64,000 bases of DNA from Bacteroidetes bacterium RIFCSPLOWO2_12_FULL_37_12 (GCA_001769655.1 MEPC01000016.1:1-64000); one strand, 5' to 3'. Numbered from the stretch's first letter, positions 9,139-18,373 are shown. Notes: generated by a model not told the origin, from the sequence alone. Made by a program: numbers and translations.

Positions 9139-9286
9139 AACAATAAATTACTAAGGGAGTCCACTATTCAAATTTTTTATGATAGTTTTTGTAATGCGTT
9201 CATACTTATACATTTTTAATTATATGTTTTTTGTTATATGTTTTTTTCTAAAACCTAAATTATTTTTATTAAAAAAACACAAATAA

Positions 9287-9315
9287 TTGAATTTCATCAG
9301 ATTTTACGAAATTTG
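9287..9315 (+). promoter_or_regulatory. feoAB promoter
   Basis: TTG (9287-9289), 18 bases, then GAAATTTG (9308-9315), one mismatch from TAnnTTTG. The ATG of feoA follows only 7 bases later, so the transcript may be leaderless or nearly so. The promoter overlaps an upstream in-frame ATG that would otherwise extend feoA, which argues for the shorter start. Confidence 0.55.
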
Positions 9316-9322
9316 CACGCTT

Positions 9323-9559
9323 ATGCGTACAGCCGCAAACCTCAAAACAGGCGAATCAGCCATCATTGACCATTTTTCTGACTCCGAAGTGTCTCTTAAA
9401 TTAATGGAAATGGGATGTCTCCCGGGTGAAAAAATCCGGCTTGAACGAATTGCCCCTTTCGGCGATCCTGCGGCATTCTGGGTTTCAGGGTATTGCCTGC
9501 TGTTACGATTAGAAGAAGCGCGAACCATTATTTTGGATGAATCAAAAGTTTATAATTGA
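9323..9559 (+). CDS. feoA: Ferrous iron transport protein A (FeoA)
   Basis: Small cytoplasmic SH3-like protein of 78 residues that works with FeoB in Fe2+ uptake. The motifs LMEMGCLPGEKIRLERIAPF and a C-terminal beta-strand pair (FWVSGYCLLLRLEEA) are typical of the family. The open frame extends 12 codons upstream, but that start lies inside the promoter; the ATG at 9323 (MRTAANLKTGE) gives the usual length. feoB follows after 93 bases, an unusually long spacer because it contains a 7-bp tandem array. Confidence 0.9.
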   Translation: MRTAANLKTGESAIIDHFSDSEVSLKLMEMGCLPGEKIRLERIAPFGDPAAFWVSGYCLLLRLEEARTIILDESKVYN

Positions 9560-9583
9560 TAAGAAGCATTCAATATCCAGCGT

Positions 9584-9618
9584 CCAACATCCAACATCCA
9601 ACATCCAATATCAAATAT
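9584..9618. repeat. Heptanucleotide tandem array of CCAACAT between feoA and feoB
   Basis: Three exact CCAACAT units (9584-9604) followed by CCAATAT and CAAATAT. It fills much of the 93-base spacer between feoA and feoB and could weaken translational coupling of the two genes. Confidence 0.85.
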
Positions 9619-9652
9619 TCTATATTCCAACATTCCTTTTATATAGTCAATC

Positions 9653-11776
9653 TTGTCCCCCTCAACCCGCCCCCTCAAAATCGCCCTCATCGGCAATCCT
9701 AATTCCGGGAAAAGTTCGCTTTTTAACCATCTTACCGGACTTAATCAGAAAGTAGCCAATTTTCCGGGTGTCACCGTTGACAAAAGGATTGGCAGTTTCA
9801 GGTTATCTGAGTCATCTACCGCTACAATTCTCGATTTCCCCGGGCTTGTCAGTTTGTATCCTTCCTCAGAAGACGAAAAAGTCGTCATTGATGTGCTGAG
9901 TAATCCCGCATCAGAAGATTATCCCGATAAAGTGATAGTAATAGCGGATGCTTCAAATCTCAAACGTAGTTTACTTTTATTATCTCAGATTATTGACCTG
10001 AAATTCCCTGCGGTGCTGGCTTTGAACATGCTGGATGTTGCAAAACGAAAAGAAATAAAAATTAATACACCGGAACTTAAAAATGTATTGGGAATTAATA
10101 TTGTGGAAATTAATGCAAGAACCGGTACTGGAATTAAAGAACTTAAAGAAGTTCTGTCTAAAGCAGACCCTGACACCAAAGGAATACCTGTTTTTTCAGC
10201 AAAGCCACTTGCCCCGGAATTATTAATCTCTATTTGTGAATTAATGCCATTGAAGAATGAATATAAAGCATTTCTTGTGGCACAGCAATACAGTTTTCTT
10301 AGGAGCGTGCCTGAAGAAAAGAAAAAGAAAATTGAAGAATTATGTAAAAATTCATGCGCAGATCTTAATAAAATGCACGCCCAGGAAATAGTAACCCGTT
10401 ATAAAATAATTGACCAGATTATTTCAAAAGTAGTAACTACCGGTAATGGCACTGTAGATAAGGAATTCTCACACCGCCTTGATAATATACTGACTCATAA
10501 AATCTGGGGATACGTAATATTTCTGATTCTTATGTTTATTATTTTTCAAATCCTATTCGAAGGCGCCGCATATCCAATGAAAATGGTGGAAATATTTTTT
10601 TCATACCTGCCGGGTGTCATTCATGATATCTTGCCTTCAGGAATTCTTACCGATTTATTCACCGATGGCATTGTAGCCGGTTTGGGTGGTGTCATCATGT
10701 TCCTGCCTCAGATTTTATTATTATTTGCATTTATTGCCATTCTCGAAGAGACCGGTTACATGGCAAGAGTGTCATTTATCATGGATAAACTGATGAGAAG
10801 TTTCGGATTAAACGGAAGGTCGGTAGTGCCACTGCTCTCGGGAGTTGCCTGTGCCGTGCCTTCAATTATGGCAACACGGATAATCAGCAATTGGAAAGAA
10901 CGGCTCATAACTATATTTATTATTCCCCTTATGAGTTGCAGTGCCCGGTTACCGGTTTACACTATCTTAATAGCATTGACTATCCCCGATAAAAAAATGT
11001 TTGGATGGATTAATTTACAGGGATTAACCTTGATGGGATTATACTTATTTGGATTTATAGCCGCATTGCTGACGGCGATTGTATTAAAAATTTTTATTAA
11101 AACAAAAGAGAAAGGTTTTTTTATGATGGAACTACCTGTTTACAGAACGCCAAGATGGAAAAATGTATTTGTTGAGATGATGGAAAAAGCGCGTGTTTTT
11201 ATTTTTGATGCCGGAAAAGTCATTGTAGCTATTTCTGTTGTCCTCTGGGTACTGGCAAGTTTTGCTCCCGGTGACACTTTTTCAACCATAGAGCAGGAAG
11301 TAAAAAACACTCCCCAATTTTCGGGAATGAATGAACAGGATATTCAGAAACTGATTGATTCGCGGAAACTTCAGGAATCGTATGCAGGAATTATCGGTCG
11401 TTCTATTGAGCCAATAATTCGTCCCTTGGGTTTTGATTGGAAAATTGGAATTGCGCTCATTACTTCTTTCGCCGCACGGGAGGTTTTTGTGGGAACCATG
11501 TCCACCATCTACAGCGTGTCAGGGTCTTCCAACGAAACAAAAACACTTCAGGAAAAAATGAGGGCTGAAAGAAACGAAAAAACCGGTTTGCCCGTATTTA
11601 CGCCGGCAACCGCTTTTTCCCTTATGATTTTTTATGCCATTGCTATGCAATGTATGAGTACACTTGCGGTTGTGTTTCGTGAAACTAAAGGATGGAAATG
11701 GCCGCTTATTCAACTTTTTTATCTTAGTGCGTTGGCGTACATAGCGAGTTACTGTGTTTATAGGATTTTAATTTGA
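9653..11776 (+). CDS. feoB: Ferrous iron transporter FeoB
   Basis: Inner-membrane GTP-dependent Fe2+ transporter. The G domain shows G1 GNPNSGKS (residues 14-21), G2 within FPGVTVDKR, G3 DFPG (usually DTPG) and G4 NMLD. A helical linker is followed by two Gate domains and a FeoB C-terminal domain with about eight or more membrane helices, including the conserved LLSGVACAVPSIMATR segment and a FAAREVFVGTMSTIYSV segment. At 707 residues it is of normal length. No ATG is available before the G1 motif; a TTG at 9653 is the only plausible start, since an in-frame TAG lies just upstream. batB follows after 12 bases. Confidence 0.95.
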   Translation: MSPSTRPLKIALIGNPNSGKSSLFNHLTGLNQKVANFPGVTVDKRIGSFRLSESSTATILDFPGLVSLYPSSEDEKVVIDVLSNPASEDYPDKVIVIADASNLKRSLLLLSQIIDLKFPAVLALNMLDVAKRKEIKINTPELKNVLGINIVEINARTGTGIKELKEVLSKADPDTKGIPVFSAKPLAPELLISICELMPLKNEYKAFLVAQQYSFLRSVPEEKKKKIEELCKNSCADLNKMHAQEIVTRYKIIDQIISKVVTTGNGTVDKEFSHRLDNILTHKIWGYVIFLILMFIIFQILFEGAAYPMKMVEIFFSYLPGVIHDILPSGILTDLFTDGIVAGLGGVIMFLPQILLLFAFIAILEETGYMARVSFIMDKLMRSFGLNGRSVVPLLSGVACAVPSIMATRIISNWKERLITIFIIPLMSCSARLPVYTILIALTIPDKKMFGWINLQGLTLMGLYLFGFIAALLTAIVLKIFIKTKEKGFFMMELPVYRTPRWKNVFVEMMEKARVFIFDAGKVIVAISVVLWVLASFAPGDTFSTIEQEVKNTPQFSGMNEQDIQKLIDSRKLQESYAGIIGRSIEPIIRPLGFDWKIGIALITSFAAREVFVGTMSTIYSVSGSSNETKTLQEKMRAERNEKTGLPVFTPATAFSLMIFYAIAMQCMSTLAVVFRETKGWKWPLIQLFYLSALAYIASYCVYRILI

Positions 11777-11788
11777 TTTTTTAAACTC

Positions 11789-12775
11789 ATGATATTCAAT
11801 TACCCTTTTGAAAACCTTTATATAATCTTTGCTATAATTTTTGGCGTAGGTATTTTTCTATGGATTTTCAGGATTTATCGGATTTCCTTCCGTTTAAAAA
11901 ATAAAATTTTCCATTTCAATAATATTTTCAAGACCCTTCTCAGAAGTTCTTATTTTACTTTAATTATTTTTTCATTAATGGGACCGGGCTGGGGTGGAGA
12001 AAAAAAGGAAATAAAAGCGATAGGAAAAGACATTCTGGTGGCTGTTGACCTTTCAAATTCAATGAATTCCATGGATGTACAACCCTCACGGTTAGAGAAA
12101 GTAAAATTTGAACTTAAAAAACTAGTCGAGGCGTTTAACTCTGACCGTGTTGGAATTCTGATATTTTCATCCGAACCGTTTGTTCAATGTCCTCTGACGT
12201 ATGACAGAGGGGCGTTGAATCTTTTTATTGAGACATTGTCCACACGATTAGTGCCATCCGGAGGAACGCAGATAGGTCCTGCGCTTGCTCTTGCCTCTGA
12301 AAAATTGCTCAGCGATGATGAAAAAGGAAAAAGTCCACATGCCAAAATTATTCTCCTTATCAGCGACGGTGAGGACTTCAGCCAGCAGGCGGAGGAGCAA
12401 GCGGAGGAATTGAAGGAAAATGGAATAAAATTATTCTCACTGGGAGTAGGTACTGAACAAGGAGGAGTTATTCCCTTAAATTCAGGACAGAATAAGAAAG
12501 ACACCGAAACAGGAAATGATGTGATTACCAAACTAAAATCAGAATTATTAAAAAAACTCTCTTCCATCACCGGAGGTGCATACTACGAGATTAATGAAAA
12601 AGAGAATCAATCCCCTGCGCTTATCAAGTCCATTGACCGAATTGCCGGAGAATTACAAGATACCAAAATGGTGGATATCTCAGCCGATAAATATTATTAT
12701 TTTTTAATTCCGGCTTTAGGTTTAATTTTGCTGGATATTTTGATAACGGTGAAAACGTTTAGAATTAATTTGTGA
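11789..12775 (+). CDS. batB: BatA/BatB-type VWA membrane protein
   Basis: Protein of 328 residues with two N-terminal membrane helices (about 10-27 and 50-65), a von Willebrand factor A domain (about 85-285) and a C-terminal membrane helix (about 305-322). The MIDAS is complete: DLSNS (DxSxS), the threonine in PSGGTQIG, and the aspartate of ISDGEDF. This is the architecture of BatA/BatB of the Bacteroides aerotolerance operon, and the TPR partner batC lies 1.8 kb downstream. It starts 12 bases after feoB, probably in the same transcript. batD and a separate batA are not seen in the window. Confidence 0.85.
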   Translation: MIFNYPFENLYIIFAIIFGVGIFLWIFRIYRISFRLKNKIFHFNNIFKTLLRSSYFTLIIFSLMGPGWGGEKKEIKAIGKDILVAVDLSNSMNSMDVQPSRLEKVKFELKKLVEAFNSDRVGILIFSSEPFVQCPLTYDRGALNLFIETLSTRLVPSGGTQIGPALALASEKLLSDDEKGKSPHAKIILLISDGEDFSQQAEEQAEELKENGIKLFSLGVGTEQGGVIPLNSGQNKKDTETGNDVITKLKSELLKKLSSITGGAYYEINEKENQSPALIKSIDRIAGELQDTKMVDISADKYYYFLIPALGLILLDILITVKTFRINL

Positions 12776-12792
12776 GGATAGAAAAAATAAAA

Positions 12793-12893
12793 TAACCGCG
12801 AATTCACGCGAATAAATAGCGTTAACTATCGATTATTTTTTATATTTCTTTGTTCGCGTATATTCGCGAATAATTAGTGTAAATTAGCGGTTA
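12793..12893. repeat. Nested palindromic intergenic repeat, copy 2 (diverged)
   Basis: AACCGCGAATTCACGCGAAT (12794-12813) faces TTAGTGTAAATTAGCGGTTA (12873-12892). Inner TTCGCGTATATTCGCGAA occupies 12853-12870. The ACCGCGAATTCAC core resembles the GCCACnAATTnCAC core of the repeats at 2843 and 60960. It fills the gap between batB and cysH. Confidence 0.6.
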
Positions 12894-12930
12894 ATTTTAT
12901 TAATTATTCCATAAATTTCAAGAACATAAT

Positions 12931-13584
12931 ATGTCTATAAAAGAAATAAAAGATCAACTTTTAAAATACAAATCGGAAGGAAAAAAGATATTCACTTCTT
13001 CTTCTTTTCAAACGCATAGTATTCCGTTACTGCATATAGTAAGCAGTATAAATGTTGAAGTGGATGTTTTGTTTATCAACACCGGATTTCATTTTCCGGA
13101 AACAATTTCTTTCAGAGATAAAATTGTTAAACAATTACATTTGAATCTCATAGATGTTCGTTCTGCTGTATCCAAAATTCAGCAAAAAGACGAGGAAGGA
13201 CAATTTTATTTTATATCCGACCCCGATTATTGCTGTTATTTGAATAAGACACAACCCATTGAGCCCTATTTACAAATTTATGATGTCTGGATAAGTGGAA
13301 TAAGAGCGGATCAGAATACCACCAGAAAAAATTTAAAAAATGTGGAGCACGCTCCTTATAATACGTTGCGCTTTCATCCAATTATTGATTGGAATTTTGA
13401 ACAAATTGAAGAGTATAGGAAATTGCACAATTTACCGGAACATCCTTTGGTGCAGAATGGATATAAAAGCATAGGATGCGCACCTTGCACCAGAAAATTT
13501 GAATTTGATAATGAAAGAGCATCCAGGTGGTATGGCATGAATAAAAACGAATGTGGTTTACATACGGATTTAATAATAAAATAA
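12931..13584 (+). CDS. cysH: Assimilatory APS/PAPS reductase, CysH family (4Fe-4S type)
   Basis: Reduces adenylyl sulfate or phosphoadenylyl sulfate to sulfite. Protein of 217 residues with a PP-loop-like SSSFQTHS near 23-30, a WISGIRADQNTTR motif near 120-132, the cluster-binding cysteine pairs C101-C102 and C183-C186 (GCAPC), and the catalytic cysteine C208 in ECGLH. The four cluster cysteines indicate the 4Fe-4S bacterial type that usually uses APS. No ATP sulfurylase or sulfite reductase gene is near. It lies between batB and batC and 4 bases before an epimerase gene, so sulfite might feed a sugar-modifying step, but that is only inference. Confidence 0.9.
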   Translation: MSIKEIKDQLLKYKSEGKKIFTSSSFQTHSIPLLHIVSSINVEVDVLFINTGFHFPETISFRDKIVKQLHLNLIDVRSAVSKIQQKDEEGQFYFISDPDYCCYLNKTQPIEPYLQIYDVWISGIRADQNTTRKNLKNVEHAPYNTLRFHPIIDWNFEQIEEYRKLHNLPEHPLVQNGYKSIGCAPCTRKFEFDNERASRWYGMNKNECGLHTDLIIK

Positions 13585-13588
13585 TACT

Positions 13589-14509
13589 ATGAACTTATTA
13601 ATTACAGGAGGAGCGGGATATATTGGAACCGAATTGATTTTTAAATTGCTCAATGATAGTGCAGTTTCATCTATTGTAATTTATGACAATTTAAATCGTG
13701 GTAACTATAATTTTTTCCTTGGAAAAACCAAGATAGACAGCAGTAGATTACGATTTGTAAAAGGAGATATTCTTGATTCCCGGAAATTAAGCAAAGAGGT
13801 TGAAAAAGCGGATATCGTTTTTCATTTAGCGGCTAAAGTAACCACTCCGTTTGCCGATTACAGCCCGCATGAATTTGACCAAGTAAATAATTGGGGAACT
13901 GCTGAACTTGTTTATTTAGTCGAAAAAAGCAAAGTTAAAAAATTTATTTATGCCAGCAGTATTTCTGTTTATGGATCTTCCACAGAGGAATTAACAATGG
14001 AGTCCCCTCTTAATCCAAAAACCTTTTATAGTGTTTCTAAAATGCGTGGTGAGGAGCATGTCAGAAGATTGATTGATTCCGAAACAAAGACATACATTTT
14101 TCGTTTCGGAAATGTGTATGGTTATAGCAAAAGCATGCGCTTTGATTCTGTAATAAATAAATTTATTTTTGAGACAAACTTTTCAAAACGAATCAGAATT
14201 TTTGGAGACGGAAATCAATACAGGTCATTTATTCATATTGATAGATTGTGCACGTTTTTAAGTAAAATTTATTATTCAGAATTAAAACCGGAAATTTATA
14301 ATTTAGTAGAAAGTTCTTTCAAAGTTAATGAGGTAGTAAGCGTTTTGAAATCATTGTATCCGGAATTGGAAATGACGCACGTCAACCAGAATATCAGCAT
14401 GAGAAGTTTAATTGTAAAGCAAGACGAGCGTATTCAGGAAATTAAATCTGTTAAGGAAAAAGAACTCATATTGGATTTGAATGAATTTAAAAGCAAGTTT
14501 AGTTTTTAA
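13589..14509 (+). CDS. NAD-dependent sugar epimerase/dehydratase (extended SDR)
   Basis: Protein of 306 residues with the Rossmann motif GGAGYIG (7-13), the acidic residue after strand beta-2 (IYDNLNRG), DIVFHLAA, and the catalytic YSVSK (YxxxK) with an upstream SSISVYG serine segment. This is an NDP-sugar epimerase or dehydratase of unknown specificity. It follows cysH by 4 bases and its 3' end lies 25 bases before batC. It is not the size of UDP-sulfoquinovose synthase (about 390 residues), and no feature fixes its substrate. Another possibility is a role in polysaccharide synthesis unrelated to cysH. Confidence 0.85.
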   Translation: MNLLITGGAGYIGTELIFKLLNDSAVSSIVIYDNLNRGNYNFFLGKTKIDSSRLRFVKGDILDSRKLSKEVEKADIVFHLAAKVTTPFADYSPHEFDQVNNWGTAELVYLVEKSKVKKFIYASSISVYGSSTEELTMESPLNPKTFYSVSKMRGEEHVRRLIDSETKTYIFRFGNVYGYSKSMRFDSVINKFIFETNFSKRIRIFGDGNQYRSFIHIDRLCTFLSKIYYSELKPEIYNLVESSFKVNEVVSVLKSLYPELEMTHVNQNISMRSLIVKQDERIQEIKSVKEKELILDLNEFKSKFSF

Positions 14510-14534
14510 GGGCTCTCATTATTATTTTATATTT

Positions 14535-15467
14535 ATGAAACTTATTTATATAATTTTATTCCTCATTTCCCAATTCTCCCTTGCCAGTGATGGTGCAGGA
14601 GAAATCCGCAAAAAAAATAAATTGAAAGCAGAAGGAACCAAGGCATTCCAGAATAAAGAATATAAAAAAGCTATTGAAAAATTTTCCTATCTGCTGGATT
14701 CATTAAAAAATGAAGACGATCATGTGAGAATGAATCTTGCCACCGCCACTCTTTTAAGCGGTGATTCATCAGCGGCATTGTTGCAGTATCAAAAAGTGTT
14801 GGCTTCAACCGATAAGAAATTACGTTCACAGGCATTACAGCAATCCTCTGTTTTGGCTTTTCAGCAAAAACAATATAAAGATGCCCTGGAACTCAGCAAA
14901 GAAGCGTTAAAGCAGGATCCTTCCAATAAAGATGCACGGTTTAATTACGAACTGCTGAAGAAAATATTAAAAGATAATCCACAGAATCAGGATAATAAAA
15001 AACAGGATCAACAGAACAAGGACCAACAGGATAAACAGGATCAGAAGAACAAAGACCATCAGGATAAGCAAAACCAACAGAATAAAGACGAACAAAATAA
15101 GAAAGACAAGCAAAATCAACAGGATAAACAAGGGCAAAATGATAAAAAAGAAAATCAAGAGAACGAAAAGCAAGGTGATAAGAACAAAGAGGATGAAAAA
15201 AATTCTAAAGATCAGCAAGACAAAAAAGATAAGGAAAAGGAAAAATCCAACGAAGGAAAAGAAGGAAAAAAAGATGACAAAGAACAAAAAAAGGATTCGA
15301 GCAATGCTATTCAACCCAATCAGTCAAAACCGGTGAAGCCATTGAAAATATCACCGGATAAAGCTAAAATGATTCTTGAAGCGCTACGCAGTGCAGAAAA
15401 GCAATATTTACAACAGTTGCAAAAAAAGCCGGAAAAATCCAGGAAAAGAGAGGGTCCGGATTGGTAG
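14535..15467 (+). CDS. batC: BatC-type TPR protein with a long charged tail
   Basis: Protein of 310 residues with an N-terminal signal peptide or anchor (MKLIYIILFLISQFSLA), three TPR-like units (about 35-140), then about 120 residues made almost only of K, D, Q, N and E in DKQNQQNKD-like repeats, and a short C-terminal helix (PDKAKMILEALRSAEKQYLQQL) conserved in BatC proteins. The open frame extends 18 codons upstream, but the ATG at 14535 starts the signal peptide. In the usual bat operon this gene follows batB directly; here cysH and an epimerase separate them. The low-complexity tail also produces spurious antisense frames. Confidence 0.8.
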   Translation: MKLIYIILFLISQFSLASDGAGEIRKKNKLKAEGTKAFQNKEYKKAIEKFSYLLDSLKNEDDHVRMNLATATLLSGDSSAALLQYQKVLASTDKKLRSQALQQSSVLAFQQKQYKDALELSKEALKQDPSNKDARFNYELLKKILKDNPQNQDNKKQDQQNKDQQDKQDQKNKDHQDKQNQQNKDEQNKKDKQNQQDKQGQNDKKENQENEKQGDKNKEDEKNSKDQQDKKDKEKEKSNEGKEGKKDDKEQKKDSSNAIQPNQSKPVKPLKISPDKAKMILEALRSAEKQYLQQLQKKPEKSRKREGPDW

Positions 15468-15488
15468 GATTTTCTTAATTCATTTTTT

Positions 15489-15516
15489 GTTATGTGTTTT
15501 ATGTTATGTGTTTTTT
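15489..15516. repeat. Heptanucleotide tandem array, 4 units (GTTATGT/GTTTTAT)
   Basis: GTTATGT, GTTTTAT, GTTATGT and GTTTTTT, the reverse-complement version of the array at 9069. It lies between batC and the thiolase gene. Confidence 0.8.
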
Positions 15517-15556
15517 GGCTCTCTGACGTTTTGTGTGGGTAAAATTCGGAATGTGT

Positions 15557-15570
15557 CCCCGCTGGCGGGG
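15557..15570. repeat. GC-rich hairpin in repeat debris
   Basis: CCCCGC (15557-15562) and GCGGGG (15565-15570) form a tight stem with a 2-base loop in otherwise AT-rich DNA, followed by GGGGGTGG. It may act as a terminator for batC but has no T-tract directly after it. Confidence 0.5.
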
Positions 15571-15601
15571 GCAGGGGGTGGAAAACCTGTTTTTTATATG
15601 A

Positions 15602-15632
15602 TTGTGAATTATTAAGATTTTACGTAAGTTTG
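15602..15632 (+). promoter_or_regulatory. Thiolase promoter
   Basis: TTG (15602-15604), 20 bases, then TAAGTTTG (15625-15632), an exact match to the -33/-7 pattern. The ATG at 15657 lies 24 bases downstream; the upstream in-frame start at 15630 overlaps the promoter and is excluded. Confidence 0.7.
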
Positions 15633-15656
15633 GAAATCTTTTTTTCCCCAACCCCC

Positions 15657-16838
15657 ATGCAAGAAGTTTTTATAGTATCAGTTTCACGGACACCTATCGG
15701 TAGTTTTGGAGGCACTTTGTCCTCTCTTACCGCAACCCAATTAGGCGCTGTAGCCATAAAAAATGCTGTAGAAAGAGCACATATCAAACCCAGCGATGTT
15801 CAGGAGGTATATATGGGCAATGTGCTTTCCGCTGGTTTAGGACAGGCACCAGCCCGGCAAGCCGCCATTTTTGCCGGTCTTACTCCGGGAACCACTTGCA
15901 CAACCGTGAATAAAGTTTGTGCTTCAGGTATGAAAGCAATTGTCTTCGCGGCACAAAGTATCATGCTTGGAATTAGCGATGTGGTAGTTGCCGGTGGGAT
16001 GGAAAGCATGTCGAATGTTCCTTACTATCTTGATAAAGCGAGAAATGGTTACCGGTTGGGACATGGTCAGGTTATGGATGGGATTATTAAAGACGGATTA
16101 TGGGATGTTTATAATGATTTTCACATGGGCACGGCGGCTGAACTTTGTGCTACTGAGATGAATATATCAAGAGAAGAGCAGGATAATTATGCCATTGAAT
16201 CCTATTCCCGTTCTACGAATGCATGGCAGAATCAATTATTTTCTGAGGAACTTTCTTCGGTAGAAATTCCTGTAAGAGGTGGCGACCCCGTAAAAGTGAC
16301 ACAAGACGAGGAATATAAAAAAGTTAAATTTGACAAGATTAAATCCTTGAAGCCGGTATTTAAAAAAGAAGGTACGGTGACAGCGGCTAATTCTTCAAAA
16401 ATAAATGACGGCGCCGCGGCAGTCGTACTGATGAGTAAAAAGAAAGTGGAAGAACTCGGAATTAAACCTATTGCCAGGATTATGAGTTTTGCCGATGCAG
16501 AGCAGGAACCGGAAAAATTTTCAACTTCCCCATCATTAGCTATTCCTAAAGCAATGAAGTTGGCAGGTTTGAATGGAAATAAAGCAGATTTTTATGAAAT
16601 CAACGAAGCATTTTCGGTAGTGGCTATTGCTAATAATCAAATACTCCAATTAGATCCCGCCAAAGTGAATGTATTGGGAGGAGCAGTGGCGCTCGGCCAT
16701 CCTATCGGTTGCAGTGGCACACGGATTACCATTACGCTAACTTCTGTTTTGAAACAGAAAAACGGTCACATCGGAGTGGCAGGTATATGCAACGGTGGGG
16801 GAGGAGCGACAGCCATTGTGCTGGAGAGAGTGAATTAA
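15657..16838 (+). CDS. Acetyl-CoA C-acyltransferase (thiolase)
   Basis: Catalyses thiolytic cleavage of 3-ketoacyl-CoA or Claisen condensation of two acetyl-CoA. Protein of 393 residues. The nucleophile is C88 in [10 protein letters not shown], followed by the conserved [15 protein letters not shown] and [10 protein letters not shown] motifs, which carry the catalytic His and second Cys. The GGMESMSN segment and length fit the biosynthetic/acetoacetyl-CoA group (AtoB/ThlA-like) better than FadA, but specificity is not certain. It has its own promoter and stands alone; no hydroxyacyl-CoA dehydrogenase is adjacent. Confidence 0.93.
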   Translation: MQEVFIVSVSRTPIGSFGGTLSSLTATQLGAVAIKNAVERAHIKPSDVQEVYMGNVLSAGLGQAPARQAAIFAGLTPGTTCTTVNKVCASGMKAIVFAAQSIMLGISDVVVAGGMESMSNVPYYLDKARNGYRLGHGQVMDGIIKDGLWDVYNDFHMGTAAELCATEMNISREEQDNYAIESYSRSTNAWQNQLFSEELSSVEIPVRGGDPVKVTQDEEYKKVKFDKIKSLKPVFKKEGTVTAANSSKINDGAAAVVLMSKKKVEELGIKPIARIMSFADAEQEPEKFSTSPSLAIPKAMKLAGLNGNKADFYEINEAFSVVAIANNQILQLDPAKVNVLGGAVALGHPIGCSGTRITITLTSVLKQKNGHIGVAGICNGGGGATAIVLERVN

Positions 16839-16903
16839 GAATTACGAATCAGAATGGACATCGAAGTAATTTTTTTTAGAAAATTATTTCCCAAAAAAAA
16901 CCT

Positions 16904-17431
16904 ATGATACACGAAATAGGAGGAAATCAAAACCAAATTTCCCAAAAGATTAATGAGGAATCAGAACAGGTTTTGAGTAAATTTCTGCAAGAAAAAATAA
17001 ATAATCCAAAACAGGAAGATATTCTGAATCAAAACAAGTTTGATTCTTATGAAATTTTAAAAAGAAAGTTTTCTACGGGTTCAGAAAAGGTTTTTATTGA
17101 TTTTAAAAAATTTAACGCTGAAGATTTCGTTACGTTCACTCCCCGGTATTTAAGGATTATCACTTACACAATACTGGGACTTTCTATTTTAGGAAGTATT
17201 TTACTGAAATCATGGGTTGTGGCAACTGTGGGTTTTTTTGCCTTCATTGCAGGGATGTTATTCAATTTTTTTCTCTTTCAACAATCAATCCTGAAAAAAG
17301 TAATGGATGACTTTTGTGCCTTTGAGCATTGGTATGAAAAAGGAATTGTTTCATTTACTTATAATAATAAAAGTTATTTTTCCCCTGAAAATTGGTCTTC
17401 TATCATTGTTCACGAAAAATTAAAAAACTAA
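16904..17431 (+). CDS. Conserved-looking membrane protein, function unknown
   Basis: Protein of 175 residues. About 80 polar, predicted cytoplasmic residues at the N-terminus, then two close membrane helices (about 83-101 and 104-125), then a 50-residue tail with a YNNKSYFSPENW segment. This topology (helical hairpin with both ends on one side) resembles YcxB-like or bPH-type small membrane proteins, but I cannot name a family. The next gene begins 13 bases after it on the same strand. Confidence 0.65.
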   Translation: MIHEIGGNQNQISQKINEESEQVLSKFLQEKINNPKQEDILNQNKFDSYEILKRKFSTGSEKVFIDFKKFNAEDFVTFTPRYLRIITYTILGLSILGSILLKSWVVATVGFFAFIAGMLFNFFLFQQSILKKVMDDFCAFEHWYEKGIVSFTYNNKSYFSPENWSSIIVHEKLKN

Positions 17432-17444
17432 CGGGATTTGATGT

Positions 17445-18359
17445 ATGAATGTTGCTAAAAATTATATATACCTCCCATTCCTTTTGTTTTATTTATGTCA
17501 GCACACATCCTCCCTTTTATATTCACAATCCCTAAATAAAAAAGAAATTAAAAAATTTCAAACTTACGAGGGTGAAATGATTGCACTTGCCGATAGTTTA
17601 CTCCATTCAAAAAAAGATACGGTGCGCAGAAATGCGGCACATCTCTTAGTAAGAAAACTGGTAACTTCACTGAAACTAAACAACTCCTATTTATACCCTT
17701 TTGATTCTCTTTCAAAATTAATTTCCATTATTCGCGCACCGGATGATTCATTCCGGATATTTACATGGTATTGGATCAGGGACAATGGCTTCATGCGTCA
17801 TTATGGTTGTTTTCAAAGAAATAACCCTGATAAACTCGAACTATATCCTCTGTTTGATAATTCTGATTTTTTGCCTGATCCGGAATGTACCACAACCGGA
17901 AAAGAGGGGTGGTACGGAGCATTATATTTTCAGATTATTAAAAAAACCAGTACTAAAGAAAGAACCCGGTATGTTTTATTGGGTTGGGATGGAAATGATT
18001 TTTACAGTAATAAAAAAGTTATAGACGTGGCTAAGTTTGAACCGGTTTATAAATCCCAAAAAAAAGTTAAGGACACCCTTGTGTTGGGAGGACCATTTTT
18101 TGAGGTTTATGGTGAGTTAAAAAACCGTGTAATTTTAGAATATAAAAAAGATGCTCCCATGTCATTGCATTATCAATCCAAAGAAGACATGATTATTTTT
18201 TCACACTTAGCTCCTCCTTCCGTGGATGGATTTCAACCGGAAGACCTCATTCTTTTTGAAGGGTTTATGATGTTGCCGGACGGTACTTTCGATGGATTGT
18301 ATTTTGATGATGGAATCTGGAGAACGAAAGAGAACATTGATGTTGGGAATTCTAAATGA
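17445..18359 (+). CDS. Secreted protein of unknown function
   Basis: Protein of 304 residues with an N-terminal signal peptide (about 1-28, YIYLPFLLFYLCQHTSSLLYS) and no sorting domain, so periplasmic or outer-membrane associated. The middle has a helical stretch (ALADSLLHSKKDTVRRNAAHLLVRKL), then beta-rich sequence with FRIFTWYWIRDNG, GWYGALYFQII and VLLGWDGNDFYSNKKVIDV motifs. I recognise no enzyme. It follows the small membrane-protein gene by 13 bases and probably shares its transcript. Confidence 0.7.
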   Translation: MNVAKNYIYLPFLLFYLCQHTSSLLYSQSLNKKEIKKFQTYEGEMIALADSLLHSKKDTVRRNAAHLLVRKLVTSLKLNNSYLYPFDSLSKLISIIRAPDDSFRIFTWYWIRDNGFMRHYGCFQRNNPDKLELYPLFDNSDFLPDPECTTTGKEGWYGALYFQIIKKTSTKERTRYVLLGWDGNDFYSNKKVIDVAKFEPVYKSQKKVKDTLVLGGPFFEVYGELKNRVILEYKKDAPMSLHYQSKEDMIIFSHLAPPSVDGFQPEDLILFEGFMMLPDGTFDGLYFDDGIWRTKENIDVGNSK

Positions 18360-18373
18360 GTATTTTTTTTTTG

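Larger units (their letters stand above)
8970..9322. other. 353-base gap between priA and feoA with repeat debris
   Basis: No gene was seen in this divergent spacer. It holds a 7-bp tandem array (9069-9138), a related T-rich stretch GTTTTTTGTTATATGTTT near 9229-9246 that is complementary to part of the array, and the feoA promoter at its right end. An open frame on the minus strand through the array is an artefact of the repeat. Confidence 0.7.

Noticed and set aside
9537-9755. Open frame of 72 residues on the plus strand across the feoA-feoB gap
   Set aside because: Much of it is the translation of the CCAACAT array and it overlaps both feoA and feoB in a different frame.
14967-15314. Open frame of 115 residues on the minus strand opposite batC
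   Set aside because: It is the complement of the K/D/Q/N repeat tail, which lacks stop codons on the other strand; the protein would be an implausible run of L, F, I and V.
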